A stretch of 64,000 nucleotides of DNA from Closterium sp. Naga37s-1 (GCA_947471745.1 CANJKZ010000509.1:146501-210500); one strand, 5' to 3'. Positions 24,056 through 48,506 are shown, counted from the first letter of the stretch. Notes: generated by a model not told the origin, from the letters alone. Program-made: numbers and translations.

Positions 24056-24184
24056 TGTCAGAACATTATAGCTCATGCATATTGTGTAGGCTATAGTGGG
24101 GTAGCCCATAAGGGGTACAACCCAATTAGGGTTAGTACTTGTACCCAATTCATTCATAGTTCATTCATTCCTTGTTTCTTCTCA
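24056..24184 (+). repeat. 3' LTR of Copia-A
   Basis: 129 bp, identical to the 5' LTR; TSD TCGCC follows at 24185-24189. Confidence 0.94.
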
Positions 24185-25071
24185 TCGCCGCCCCTTTCGG
24201 CCCTGCCTCGACCCTGCCCCGGCCCCGCCCCGGCCATGCTCCGTCGCCTGTCGCGGCGCACCGGGGGCCCGTGCACCGCCCCCCCCCTCTTTTCTCGTCG
24301 CCTGTCGAGGCGACCTGAGGGGGCCGCTCGGCGACCTGGGGGGGGGGCGAGCGCCGCCCCTTCTGCCGCCTGTTTTGGCGCCCTGGGAGGCCGCGCGTCG
24401 CCCCCCCCCCCCCCCCCTCGTAACCTCCCTACCCGCCATCCCGCCCTGCCTTGTGTTAGGGTCTGGGGGTGGCGAGTGGGGGGTGGCGGGTGTGTGGTCT
24501 CCCCTGCTCCTCCTCCTCCTCTGTCTCCCACTGCTGCAGCTGCCGCTGAGGGTGGTGGGTGTGTGGGAGTCGACGGAGTGGTGCTAGGGGGTGGGGTGTG
24601 AGTGAACCTAGGGTGCAGCAGGGGGTGTGTGAAAGGGGGGTGCTGTGGGAGTGGAGCTAGGGTCTGAGCAGGGGGTGTGTGTCGAGGGTGTGGGGCAGTT
24701 GGAGGAGGTTGTGTGAAGGTAGCTGTCGTGTCGCCTGCAGCGCCTGTAGTCCGTCGCCCTTGCTTCGGTAGCCAGTGAGCCTGTTGCACCAGTCGCCAGT
24801 GGGTCCGTTGCTCCTGCCGCTCGTATATAGCCGCGGAGCCAGTTACTCCAGTAGTCCGTCGCCCTTGCTTCGGTAGCCACTGAGTCAGCCGCTCCTGTGC
24901 CCGTGCCTCTGCAGCTTCAGTCGTTGCCTCCCATCTTCTCTCCCTCCACAGTTCCTCCTCCTCCTCACTTGCCCGCTGTGATTAAATCTAGCTTTGCTCG
25001 CTATTGTGAACTCCTGCTCTATGCCTGCTTGCTCACTGTGCTGATTACACCCCACTTTGGCTATGGGGGTG

Positions 25072-25203
25072 TGTCAGAATGTTATAATTGTCTAGCCTGC
25101 AGTGGGGTACTCTATAGCGAGTACAACCCAATTAGGGTTTCCTATATGTATGCCAACTGCTGCTAGTGCAATCCCTCTTCTTCCATTCCTCATTTTCTTC
25201 ACA
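25072..25203 (+). repeat. 3' LTR of TRIM-C
   Basis: 132 bp, identical to 16299-16430; TSD GGAGC follows. Confidence 0.92.
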
Positions 25204-26038
25204 GGAGCAGTTCGGCACGCGACTATAGTTCAGTTCATCGTACCACCCGAAACCGACGGACAGACAGAACACAAATCAACCATGGAACAGCTCATCCGAC
25301 GTGCGGCAACCCGACCACGTGGGAATAGCAACTGCGACTCATCGAGTTCGCATACAACATCTCGCCATCCGCCACGACCCAACAATCACCCATTTACCTG
25401 AACTACGGACAAGACCCCACAGTGCCTATGACTCCGAACCTCGACAACCTGGTACCACGCGCGCAACAGTTCGTAGAAATCTTACAGCAACACGGATCCG
25501 AGCAGCAGACGCAATAAAAAAACCAATCATCATCGCCAAGCGCAACGCCGACCGCCACCGCCGACTTGTTACTTACCAGCCCGACGACCTCGTTTTACTC
25601 GACACCCAGAAACCTCCGCCTACCGATAGCCCAAAACTCCCCCCCGATATTGTGGGCCATTCCGCATCAGCCACGTGATCACCCCCGTCACCGCCCACCT
25701 CCTCCTCCCAACTGACTTGTATGTCAGCCCGTCGTTCCACGTCAGTCTCCTCTGCCCAAACGTCCCCGCCACCAGCCAACTGCCCGCAACCGCCGAAACA
25801 ACATGACACAACCGCCAACAGAGCCAATCATTACGCCCGAAAAAATACGGAGCCACCGAGTTCGTGACCCACATGGAGCCCGCAGAATCGAATTTCTGAT
25901 TCGCTGAAAAGACCGCACGCCCACTGAGCACAACTGGGTTCCCTTGTATAAAATTGAGAACCACCCTGTCCTCACCGAGTATCTGTGCAGCCGAAATTTT
26001 CGGGATGTACACGCGCTTTCGTAAGGAGGGCCTCCTGA

Positions 26039-26062
26039 GGGGGGGGGGGGGGGGGGGGGGGG
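26039..26062. repeat. poly-G tract replacing the Ty3-1 polypurine tract
   Basis: 24 G just upstream of the 3' LTR. The sister element has GAGGGGGGGGGGAAG at the same place, so this is an expanded polypurine tract. Confidence 0.8.
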
Positions 26063-26066
26063 ATAG

Positions 26067-26417
26067 TGCAAGGAAAATTCATTTTCGTTACTTCGCGTCC
26101 CGGCTCAGTGCGTACACCACTGTTCCCGCCAACAACTCTCAACAGTGCACCGTTACCACTCGCGACCGCCTCGACCACTGTTCCCGCCACTGTTCACGAC
26201 GTGACCCAACCTCATGGTTCGGTTGGTAACCCGCGCTCCGGACCTCCGCCTCGACAACTCCCGACCTCGGCGCTAGGCCCGTAGCGCACCCCATTTTCAC
26301 CACGTTACCGTTACCACTCTAGCTTTGCTACATATTCTTCACTCATGCCTTCGCTTGATGTACTGTTTTGCCTCGATAGTGCAGTTTTCGCTCGCTCGCT
26401 CAATTGCACTCGTAACA
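26067..26417 (+). repeat. 3' LTR of Ty3-1
   Basis: 351 bp, TGCAAGGAAAATTC to CTCGTAACA; TSD CATAT follows at 26418-26422. Confidence 0.9.
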
Positions 26418-26565
26418 CATATGTATACAGTCCACTATCTATCGACCATCCCCTAAATATATACCATCCTTCCAATCATGTACCGTCAATATCTGTACAC
26501 TGTATGTTCCCTGCTCTCTACATGTTCCGTCCTCCACCGCTGATGTTCTGAGCTCCTACGTGCTA

Positions 26566-27081
26566 AGGGCGCGTGTCCTTATACAGTGTTTTGCAAAACT
26601 CGTCTTTTTTGTTGAACTTCTACCATTTCAACCTAGGTCGACCTAGGCTCGAGCATATAGATTCATTTTTCTCTAGCCGCTGTTCCTCGCTTCACATGTA
26701 TCACACGGCACACAACAGTTCGAATAGTTAAGTTCAACTTTGAACAGTAATTTACGAGTCGCGCTGAGCTTTCGTAGGTTACCTGGTAGGGCGGTGCAGT
26801 TCGTGACCGTATACGGCTTCAGTAACCAGGTACGATGTAACTCGTTACGGTCGTGAACCTCGCAAAAATATCGTACGTACGCAGAAGGACACACGACTGG
26901 ATAAATGAAAACGTAAAAATCCGAACTCAGGTCGACTTTAGTTCAGTGTCCTACTTCTTTCACACAGTTTGACATAGGACACACGATTCCCTCGCGATCG
27001 TTTTGGCGAGATAAACGAAGCGGGCTACCAACAAAAGTTCAACCTTTCCCCCGAACTTCTACACCAAAGGACACGCGCCCT
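26566..27081. mobile_element. MITE-like element with 15-bp terminal inverted repeats
   Basis: The left end AGGGCGCGTGTCCTT (26566-26580) is the exact reverse complement of the right end AAGGACACGCGCCCT (27067-27081). The 516-bp interior is AT-richer than its surroundings, non-coding, and contains a perfect 16-bp palindrome CCTAGGTCGACCTAGG at 26632. I cannot identify a clear target-site duplication, so superfamily and mobility are open. Confidence 0.5.
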
Positions 27082-27343
27082 AATACAGTAAAGCCAAATG
27101 CTCCTCGACACACTGCTAGCTTTTACTCTACTCGTCCGTCCTTCATTGCCCTTTTGGCATCCTGGGTGTAGCCTCGGTTTTGTTGCAACCTATTCCTCTG
27201 TGCGACCTAGGCGTTTGTGTACGGGCCCGCCCAAGTGCCGGCAGCCTTCATTACTATCGCACACGGCGTCGTTCGCGCGCTGTCTTCCGCTCGCCCGCGA
27301 CTTATCGCCGCTCCAGCGACAAGTTAATCGTCATTGTCTCGCA

Positions 27344-27510
27344 ACGCAGCTAACCGCATTTCAGTTAACCGCGCTCACTTAACCGTGTCAACCGAGTTTA
27401 CCGCGCTCAGTCAGCTGCATTCAGTTAACCGCGCTCACTTAACCGCGTTCAGTCAGCCGTATTCATTTACCTGCATTCACATAACCGCACCCTTTTAACC
27501 GTAACCCTTT
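27344..27510. repeat. irregular short tandem repeat
   Basis: Units such as CAGTTAACCGCGCTCACTTAACCG recur four or more times with variation (TTAACCG, CATTCAG). It lies about 0.5 kb upstream of the demethylase start. Confidence 0.6.
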
Positions 27511-27939
27511 CCTATCTGCGTTCGCCAAGAAGCCATCAGTCATTCGTCGTCGCTTACAAAGGATAGAGAATTGCTCGTCGCTATCGCCGCTGTCGCCAAG
27601 CAGCGAAAATCGCGAGGGACCGACGAAGACCAGTTACCCTAGTTCTGAGTGTTGCGAAAACGGCGCGCTCTCGCTTGTTCTCTTGCCTGAGCGCACCCGC
27701 ATGGCTCCTTAGCGCGTTTCGCGACTCGTGTTTTGAAGGCCGTGCTCGCTTGTTCTCTCACCTGAAGGCACCGCTCTCCATCCCGCAGCACCGCACGACC
27801 TGCCGTCGCCGCTTCTTTGGCTCCGCGTGCGCGCAAGGCGCTCCGCTGCTCCGCGGGCAAGCGCGAGCGGAAGGAGGGGCGGGGAAGAGAGCTGCGGCGA
27901 GTGCGGAAAGGGGGAGATTTTACCCCTGCCACTAGGCGC

Positions 27940-28006
27940 GTTTAGGGTTACCTCATTCGTACCCGGCGTTTAGGGTTGACGCAGCCTATACAGGCCGTTT
28001 AGGGTT
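27940..28006. promoter_or_regulatory. three telomere-repeat-like motifs before the start codon
   Basis: GTTTAGGGTT occurs at 27940, 27968 and 27997, spaced 28-29 bp, the last ending 25 bp before the ATG. On the other strand this reads AACCCTAAAC, like the plant telo-box found near transcription starts. A regulatory role is inferred from motif and position only. Confidence 0.5.
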
Positions 28007-28030
28007 AGCGCGTTTCTGAGACAGGGTGGG

Positions 28031-42282
<14,252 letters not shown>

Positions 42283-42807
42283 AGGGCACTCAGCTGGCCA
42301 CCTGTGTTTCATCTGTTAACTCAGTACCCCATTATGGGGTTGTTGTGGTGAGGATGTTTTGCTTAGTTTATAGAAAACTTAAGTTCCTTGTACAGCCTGC
42401 TAACAGGCTGTGGTGTTCGAGCATGTGTTGAAGAGTCTGAGATCATTTTGTTTCCGGATTTACGTGGATTGTGGTTGTGCTACTGTGTTGATAAAGTTTT
42501 GATGTTGCTGTTGTCAGGGTGGATTGATATGCACTTGCTTACTATATAATGCAGTAGTTTCTTATTACATCACTCAGTCAATATTCAAACTGACTGCATG
42601 CCATTCATCTTGCACTGTCAGATGTATGGTGTGATGTGATAGTACTGTATCACTGACACAAGCTCGCCTTACTCCCAGCATGTTTCTAGAGGCTTTTTAC
42701 AGTGCAATTCGTGGGGGATTTCCAGCTGTATACAACAACGCAATCACATGCAACTCAATAATAAACCAGGTGCACACGGTCTGTCTATAATAATGAACGA
42801 CGTTCTC
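42283..42807. other. convergent intergenic region
   Basis: Between the stop of the demethylase (+) and the stop of the plastid-type gene (-). AT-richer than its surroundings, consistent with two 3' UTRs. No further feature seen. Confidence 0.5.
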
Positions 42808-44006
42808 CTAGTACCTGTCATCATCCCTTCTGAACAGACCCCGCACAAAGCCAAACACGACACCAGCAATAATGGAGAAGATGAAGAAATCAAAGAAAAA
42901 ACCCAATCCACCACCTCCCACTCCAACGGCAACAGTGGGACCCGGAGTGACCACAGTAAAGGGAGACCAGCCCCACCCCCCGAAAAACGGTGAAGGAGCG
43001 AAGAACCCTCCTCCATAGATGGGCGGTGCCACAGTCACGGGAGGGGCAACGTAGATGTTGGTGCTGCGAGAGGATGAAGGGGGAGACAGGGGATGAAGCG
43101 AGAGGATTAGCGTAGCGCTAGGCTGGGTGGAGGCATGCCTGAATGCTTGACTTGACTTCGCTCATAGCAAAGCAGCAAGTCTGACAGGAAGCGGGACAGG
43201 AGCCTGTCGAACATGCACCCTAAGGGGATGTATTTGTGGGCTATGAGATTCGACTGACGATGCTCCTTTCGCCCTTTCCCTGGCCGGTTCCCCTTTGTCT
43301 CTCTTGACTCTGCTGAGCCCTCTCTGTTTCTCGACACAGTTGAGGTGTGCGATAGGTACACTCTCCGTATTCTCCCTTGCTTCATTATTAGATTTTCTTT
43401 TCTTTTTAGCGGCAAGGAGAATGTCTTGAGGAACTCACTTGCTTCTAATCTGTGTGCGCTGACGAGGCGGAGGAGGAGCGGCGCGAGACCTTTGGAACGA
43501 CTGACCACCCACGCGACCGCCGCTTTGCGCGGCGTCCGCCACGAGAGCCGGCGACATGACGAGCGCGCCAGCCGCGAGGAGGATGGCGCAATGCTGAGCC
43601 GCCACGGCGAAGAGCGAACGAGGAGAGTTGGAGGCGGCGACGACGTCGGGAGTCTCCGTAACAACCAAGCTGGTGAAATAGTGAGGACGAAGAGGGAAAA
43701 CGGAAGAGAGGGTGATCAACTTGAAGAAACTGCCAGACGCTAAACTAGACCTTCCAGCTAGTTATGCTTCACAAGACGTTTCCACTGACACTGTTCGGTG
43801 TCTCGCACCCTAGACGTAAGGCCGTACCTGGTCAACTTGGCAGTCTCGCCTTCCACAGGCTCCCTTGCTGCGGAACGGTCCGCTTCCGCTCTGATGGAAG
43901 CGCGAAGCGGTAAGGCGGGAGTCCTGGCTACGAATCTCTTCCGCTGGCCTCGTGAAAGGAACGCTGACGCGCCTGGATTCAAGGGGGGCTTGAGCAAGAG
44001 AGCCAT
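42808..44006 (-). CDS. small conserved plastid-type protein, three exons, unknown function
   Basis: Exons 44006-43828, 43669-43439, 43063-42808 give 221 aa in frame, with donors CAG/GTACGG and CAA/GTGAGT. The N-terminus MALLLKPPLNPG and following Ser/Ala/Arg-rich stretch look like a chloroplast transit peptide. Residues about 75-110 hold a hydrophobic segment ending SPALVADAAQ, like a thylakoid signal. Then SGGRVGGQSF, and in exon 3 NIYVAPPVTVAPPIYGGG, FFGGWGWSPF, PGPTVAVGVGGG, and a C-terminal hydrophobic helix ending FVRGLFRRDD. SGGRVGG plus Gly/Pro/Tyr-rich membrane segments resemble short plant and cyanobacterial DUF1517-like proteins; function unknown. Plastid location is inference. An alternative ATG lies 31 codons upstream (44099). 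Confidence 0.7.
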
Positions 44007-45242
44007 GGCGAAGCTTGGCCTACGACCGGTTAGCGAAGGAACTTCAGGGTCTTCAGTCCAGACTCTCGAGGCAGAAGACGACCAAGCAACTCCAAGCAAG
44101 AACGCCTCGATCAGACGCTAACGGAACGAGGCTGATGGTCTGTTCTTGTCAGTGCTTGCTCAGGATTCAGTTCTTGGAAATGAGGTGGTGAGATGGCTCG
44201 GGTCGGGTGTAATCAAGCTTCGAGTGAAGGCCGACAAGCTCGAGATTGGACTGGGCGTTTTGGCGGGAGGAATCGAAGTAGGCCAGGGAAGGTGAAAGTC
44301 GAGAGGGGATGTTTAGCGGGGATACTGCGGTGTTTCAGTGCGTTTCAGTAGGCTTTCGCAGGGAGTTAGACGTTAATAATTATACACCGCTCCGGACCAG
44401 AGCCCACCCAACATCACCGTGGCACGTGGTTTGGAAATTGAACACGTGGAACACCGCGTCGTTGTCGAAGGCACAGGTTGACAGAAGAGGAACCAACACA
44501 AGAAATTGAGGACGCGAGTGCTGTCAGCATGACGTGGCGTGTGGATTGAAAGGGCTGAGTGTGATAAGGGCAGCGTGTCAGGTGACGAGGCCTTCGCACA
44601 TTTCGAGGCTCATTGGCGCTCTAGCTCAAACCCTCTAGATAATTCCGACAGGGGCGATCGACGGTATACATGGGGCCACGTCTGTAAAGCCTCCTCGACA
44701 TCGAGATTTGTCACCCCCTGACTGCCGACTTTTGCGAAGCTTTGTAAACCGGTAACTTTGATCAAGTTACTACTACCAAATGCAAACAATAGCGAATCCA
44801 CACTCGTTACACATTTATGGATTTTTACTCGACATTTTGAATGTGAGATTCTGCGAAGCACTTCAGGACAAAGCAGACGCATGCCTCGTAGCTTACTCAC
44901 GAATCTCGCAGGAACGCGACACGTGTCCTCGACACCTAAGGCGCTCGTGGCTTGCCTTCGAAATGGCGTGTTCCGCGCTTCGACCTCTGGACAAACTCGC
45001 GCGCACTTCATTCGCACATAATCCTCATCTCATGCTCGTGCATTCCTTTCGAATTCCGAGGGTTCCGCATCGCTACTCCACTATGCAGAAATCACGATCG
45101 ACCAGTCGTACCCAGCCCTGTCGTAGCAGCAGCTCCGTCCCTCTTTTCAGCCTCAGCTGACAGCATCAAGGTTTATCTTTTCGTCGCGGATCTTTCTGTT
45201 CATTTTCACCCCAGACACTTCCATCCGCACTCTAGGGCCGCC
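44007..45242. other. divergent intergenic region
   Basis: Lies between the starts of the plastid-type gene (-) and the DUF7733-like gene (+), so probably holds both promoters. Several open frames of 60-130 codons have no recognisable domain. A 5'-UTR frame runs into the downstream gene from 44952 but its sequence is not family-like before 45243. Confidence 0.5.
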
Positions 45243-46664
45243 ATGTCGGGAGCATCTCTAGCCGCAGACGTGATCACATCCGAGCCGTACTGGAGGGGAT
45301 GGCCCGTGAGCGTGCCTCCGGTGGGGACATCTTACGACGACGAGAGTCCGCGCAGCCGTCGCAGCAGCGGCGGAGGCAGCACCCGCCGACGGCGCTCCCC
45401 TGTGGGGTCAGGCAGCTGGGAGGCTCCGCTTCACTCCATGAGCCCCAAGTCCCAGAAGCACACGCAACAGTCGCCGCCGCGCGATCAGCAGCAGCAGCAG
45501 CAGCAGCAGGGAGCTCTGCACGAAGGGGCTGGTTACCACCATGGCCATGGTTCGCAGGAGCATGGGGGAGGGTTGAGCATGAATTCGGTGGCAGCTACCT
45601 CGTTTATGGGGTCGTTGAGCTTTGTACAGGTAGTCGGGCTGTAGCTTAGTTATTAAGCTTTAATTTACTTTCCTTTTCTGACCATAACTATGGTGGTGCT
45701 GTGTGATCCCTTGTGCAGGTTCAAATGATGGCGTTCATTGTCGTCTTCACCAGCAGCGGTCTCGTGCCCCTAGAAGAGATCTTCTTTGTCGTGTTTCTAA
45801 CGATCTACTCATCCATTCTCGCTACGTGGGCCTTTCCCCCAGTTTCCCGCTCAGCCCCCCCTAAGGTCTTCAGTGGCAGCAGGCTGTTTAAAGTACATGT
45901 GACTGCTGGGGCTGTGATTGGGATGTTCCTGCCACTTTCCTACGTTCTAGGAGGTAATTATTTAACGATCTGCTCAGTTCAACCCCCTTTCTCCAGCATG
46001 CTGATTTCTCACAAGTGCCAACAGCTGATGTTCATGTGCTGTGTCTGCAGGGTTTGCCAAGAATGACCATATGGCAGTGGAGTGCGTGACCCCTCACCTC
46101 TTCCTGCTCTCCTGTCAAGTGCTCACAGAGAATATCATCGTTGATCTCACATATGTTTCCCTCCCAGTTCGTGCCCTCATCCCAATCATGTAAGTTTTAT
46201 TCACAAAAACCCCTTACGCTGGTTTCCCTGTTGCTCGCCGCTGATCTGAGCCGCTTTGAGATGGCAGGTACAACTGGCATCGCCTTTCTCTGCTGGCCGA
46301 GTGGAATCGCCGCCTCCTTCAGGTGGTTGCAGCCGCCACATCAACCGCTGTTTCTCAGTCTGCTGATGGCGTGAGCAGTGGAGCAAGGACACCTTCAGTG
46401 GGTGATCTATACCATGGAGCGGGCCCAGCTGTTGCCAGCAGTGGTGTGGTTATCAGGAGGGCATTAATTGGTGGGGGGTATTGGCAGATGTTTGGTAGGT
46501 ATTTGGCGGTGGCCAATCTCGTGTACTGGAGCCTGAACTTGTTTGGGTTCTTGCTCCCAGTGTTCCTGCCTCGTGCGTTCAAGCGGCATTTTGAGATGCA
46601 AGCTGCTGCAGCAACTGCCGCTCCACCAGCAGGCCCTTCTTCAAAAGAGAAAAAGGCACATTGA
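45243..46664 (+). CDS. DUF7733-like multi-pass membrane protein, four exons
   Basis: Exons 45243-45629, 45719-45953, 46051-46189, 46268-46664; 385 aa, in frame, all GT-AG. I chose ATG 45243 (MSGASLAADVITSEPYW). The N-terminal 125 residues are Ser/Gln/Gly/His-rich and polar, probably cytosolic. Hydrophobic helices follow: VQMMAFIVVFTSSGLVPLEE into IFFVVFLTIYSSILATWAF, VTAGAVIGMFLPLSYVLGG, HLFLLSCQVLTENIIVDLTY, and near the end YWSLNLFGFLLPVFLPRAF, with a basic Lys-rich tail SSKEKKAH. I match it to a plant-specific family of unknown function (DUF7733) from memory of its pattern, so the name is tentative. It carries none of the palindromic junctions. Confidence 0.7.
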
Positions 46665-46778
46665 GAATTGCGCGCTCTGTACCGTTCTCCCTAAGCACTT
46701 ATTCTAGGTAGCCTGAGTGCATCATTAAATCAGATTCATTGTGTTGAAGTTAATGCAGGGTGGGTTGATGTGACATCC

Positions 46779-47101
46779 TGTAAGGAATTTTCTCGGCATT
46801 CCTTACGGAGCCCGACTACATCGCGTACAGCAACAGCCGTTGTTCGCCCATTACTGCTAACGGAACTTCGCCGACTTCGCGCGCACTGTTTCACCAAACC
46901 TCGCACTGCTGGCCCGGGCGGCCTACGCTTCGGGACTAGCCCGAGCCTCGCTGCCAGCATAGCATTAGCTACCTCGCACGCACCGCGTTAACGTTTGCAT
47001 GCTTCGCATATAAATGTTCGCTCATGCCTTCGCTCACATCTTTGTACTCGTTTGACACCTTAGTGCAATTCTCGCTACTTCGATTCATTGCACCCGTAAC
47101 A
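46779..47101 (+). repeat. 5' LTR of Ty3-2
   Basis: 323 bp, TGTAAGGAATTTTC to CACCCGTAACA, with TATA-like CGCATATAAATG near 47007. Confidence 0.93.
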
Positions 47102-47283
47102 CTTGGTATCAGAGCCCCTTTCTTTCGGACCGCGCATCTCCGCACCCCAGGAAATCAACTTTTGATTTTTCACTCGAAGGGACTTACGTATCTTAGCACC
47201 TAGGAGCCGCTGTCCTCGCGTTCTCTCGTAAACGCGTGCAGCCACGACTGCGCCTAGACTAAGACGAGCCGACGTCCTTCGAA

Positions 47284-48447
47284 ATGGCCGAACACATCGA
47301 CGTCACGACTCTCACGCAGGAGCATTTGAACGATCTGCTGCGACAAATCCGCGAGAGCGCCGAGGAAATTGCGACGCTGACGGCAGAACGCTCGTCCCTG
47401 CAAAACGACCTCACAAGGGCACAATCCCAAGCACCTGGCACTCCGATTCAGCCCGCACCACAGACATCACAGCACGGAAGTGTGGGGCAACCCGCGAGCG
47501 CGGCCAGTGATGGCGTCGTCCGCCCCGACGGAGACGACGACCACGGCACGACACACCCCGGAGCGACGAATGCGGCCCCAAGTCAACCTCGCGTCACGAT
47601 TTCGGCACCGACCCACGATTCGGGACTGCCGTCACCGATGCCGCTGAAGCCGCAGCGTCCGCCATGCTTTGACCCGAGTCAACGGGGTGGTCCTACCATT
47701 CAGGCGTGGTTGTTCACGATGAACGTGTTTTTCGACGCCAACTACGTCTCGGAGGATTCGGCGAAAATTCGCTACGCCGTGTCGCTGCTGCGAGGACCCG
47801 CCATGGACTGGTGGCGCGTCATCGTAACGAAACCGAATGACTACGCGACTCTACCGACACGGGAAGGACAAACCGGACCCTAGGCGCCGTCGTATTTCGT
47901 GGAGGTGCCCCAATATCGCACGTGGGACGCGTGGTGCGCAGGTCTGCGCGCTCGATTTGAGCCAATTGCGGCTTCGATCGCGGCGCGACAGAAGCTCTGC
48001 ACTTGGCGCCAACTCGGTTCCGTCCAGGACTACACCAGCGGGTTTCTGGCGCTATGCGAGCAAGTGGGCTACATGCATGAGAGCGAGCGCATCGACCGCT
48101 ACATTGGCGGCCTGAAGCACGACATCGCTCAAGAAATTCAACTTCGCGGCGTCACCGATTTTCAGGAGATTCTCGCTATGGCGGAGAAGCTCGACTTCTT
48201 CCGCCGACCGAGACCGGGGTCCTACGGCAGTAGCAGCAACTGGGGACATCGGTCTCGTGGGACGAATGAGGGCGCTACGATACGTGCCGTCGCCGCGAAT
48301 GCCGCTGCCGCACCGTTCAAAGGGCGCTGCTTCGCGTGTAATCGGCCGGGACACCGCAAGAGCGAATGCCCGGAAAACGCTAAGGGAAAGGGGGAAGCTG
48401 AGCAGCAGAAACAGACCAAGCAGCAGGGAAACGCTGGGAGTCAGTAG
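47284..48447 (+). pseudogene. Ty3-2 gag, one in-frame stop
   Basis: One frame from MAEHIDVTTLTQEHL to a CCHC knuckle CFACNRPGHRKSEC near 48325, broken by TAG at 47881. Because flanking frames continue exactly, this is either a point mutation or a readthrough stop; the sister element has a TAG at a nearby but non-homologous codon, which favours mutation. Gag forms the particle core and binds RNA through the knuckle. Confidence 0.85.
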
Positions 48448-48506
48448 CAGACGGGCCCTCTACTGACAGGTCACGCCGCTCGCCCGACCCAACCGACCCT
48501 CACCGA

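Larger units (their letters stand above)
16921..24184 (+). mobile_element. full-length, young Ty1/copia element (Copia-A)
   Basis: 7264 bp with 129-bp LTRs (16921-17049 and 24056-24184) that I read as identical, and TSD TCGCC (16916-16920, 24185-24189). PBS TGGTATCGAGCAGG follows the 5' LTR. The leader, about 940 bp, has a stem-loop right after the PBS, a T tract, and an array of CCTTACGGCCCCT and CGAGCCGCC units. One uninterrupted ORF (17989-23844) carries all copia domains. The 3' end has CCCACTTTGCCTATGGGGG before the LTR. Zero LTR divergence plus an open ORF make it a candidate for recent or current activity, apart from an apparent gag deletion. Confidence 0.96.
16299..25203 (+). mobile_element. 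non-autonomous LTR element TRIM-C, split by a copia element
   Basis: Identical 132-bp LTRs at 16299-16430 and 25072-25203 with TSD GGAGC (16294-16298, 25204-25208), inserted in the Ty3-1 integrase. After removing the copia guest (16921-24184) the element is about 1.6 kb. PBS TGCTATCAGAGC at 16431. The leader is an array of GGCCCC/GCCGCCCC units (16550-16920, 24185-24420). The 3' part ends CCCCACTTTGGCTATGGGGG. No coding motifs seen. Confidence 0.93.
13652..26037 (+). pseudogene. Ty3-1 pol remnant (PR-RT-RH-IN-chromodomain), split by insertion
   Basis: In order: protease IDGGASHSL near 13830; RT with [10 protein letters not shown] (14570) and YLDDILVHS (about 14865); RNase H with PDASDIAIGAVLLQ (about 15310); integrase DFVTRLP and ISDRDTKFTNNFW up to 16298. 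There the GGAGC insertion interrupts; integrase resumes at 25204 (QFGTR, then TDGQTE). A decayed chromodomain (EPIITPEKI) lies near 25820-26000. Several frameshifts and stops make it non-functional. Confidence 0.88.
9203..26417 (+). mobile_element. degenerate Ty3 chromovirus (Ty3-1) holding four nested insertions
   Basis: LTRs 9203-9555 and 26067-26417 flank pieces of gag and pol in plus orientation. The 5-bp duplication CATAT at 9198-9202 and 26418-26422 proves a single insertion. The primer-binding site TTGGTATTCAGAGC follows the 5' LTR with one extra base compared with the second chromovirus. Inside are non-autonomous elements at 10361-13356 and 16299-25203, each with a further nested element. 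The coding parts are full of frameshifts and stops. Length without insertions is about 5.3 kb, normal for this family and close to the 46779-52291 element. Confidence 0.93.
26418..28030. other. intergenic region upstream of the demethylase gene
   Basis: Holds a MITE-like element (26566-27081), an imperfect repeat of TTAACCGCGCTCACTTAACCG units (27344-27510), two related 35-bp segments (27663-27698 and 27741-27776) and three telomere-like motifs (27940-28006). Short open frames here have no recognisable domain. It most likely serves as promoter and 5' UTR of the gene starting at 28031. Confidence 0.5.

Noticed and set aside
43107..43664. 185-codon minus-strand frame overlapping the plastid-type gene
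   Set aside because: Arg/Ser-rich shadow in another frame; the neighbouring frame carries the SGGRVGG motif and closes in frame over three exons.
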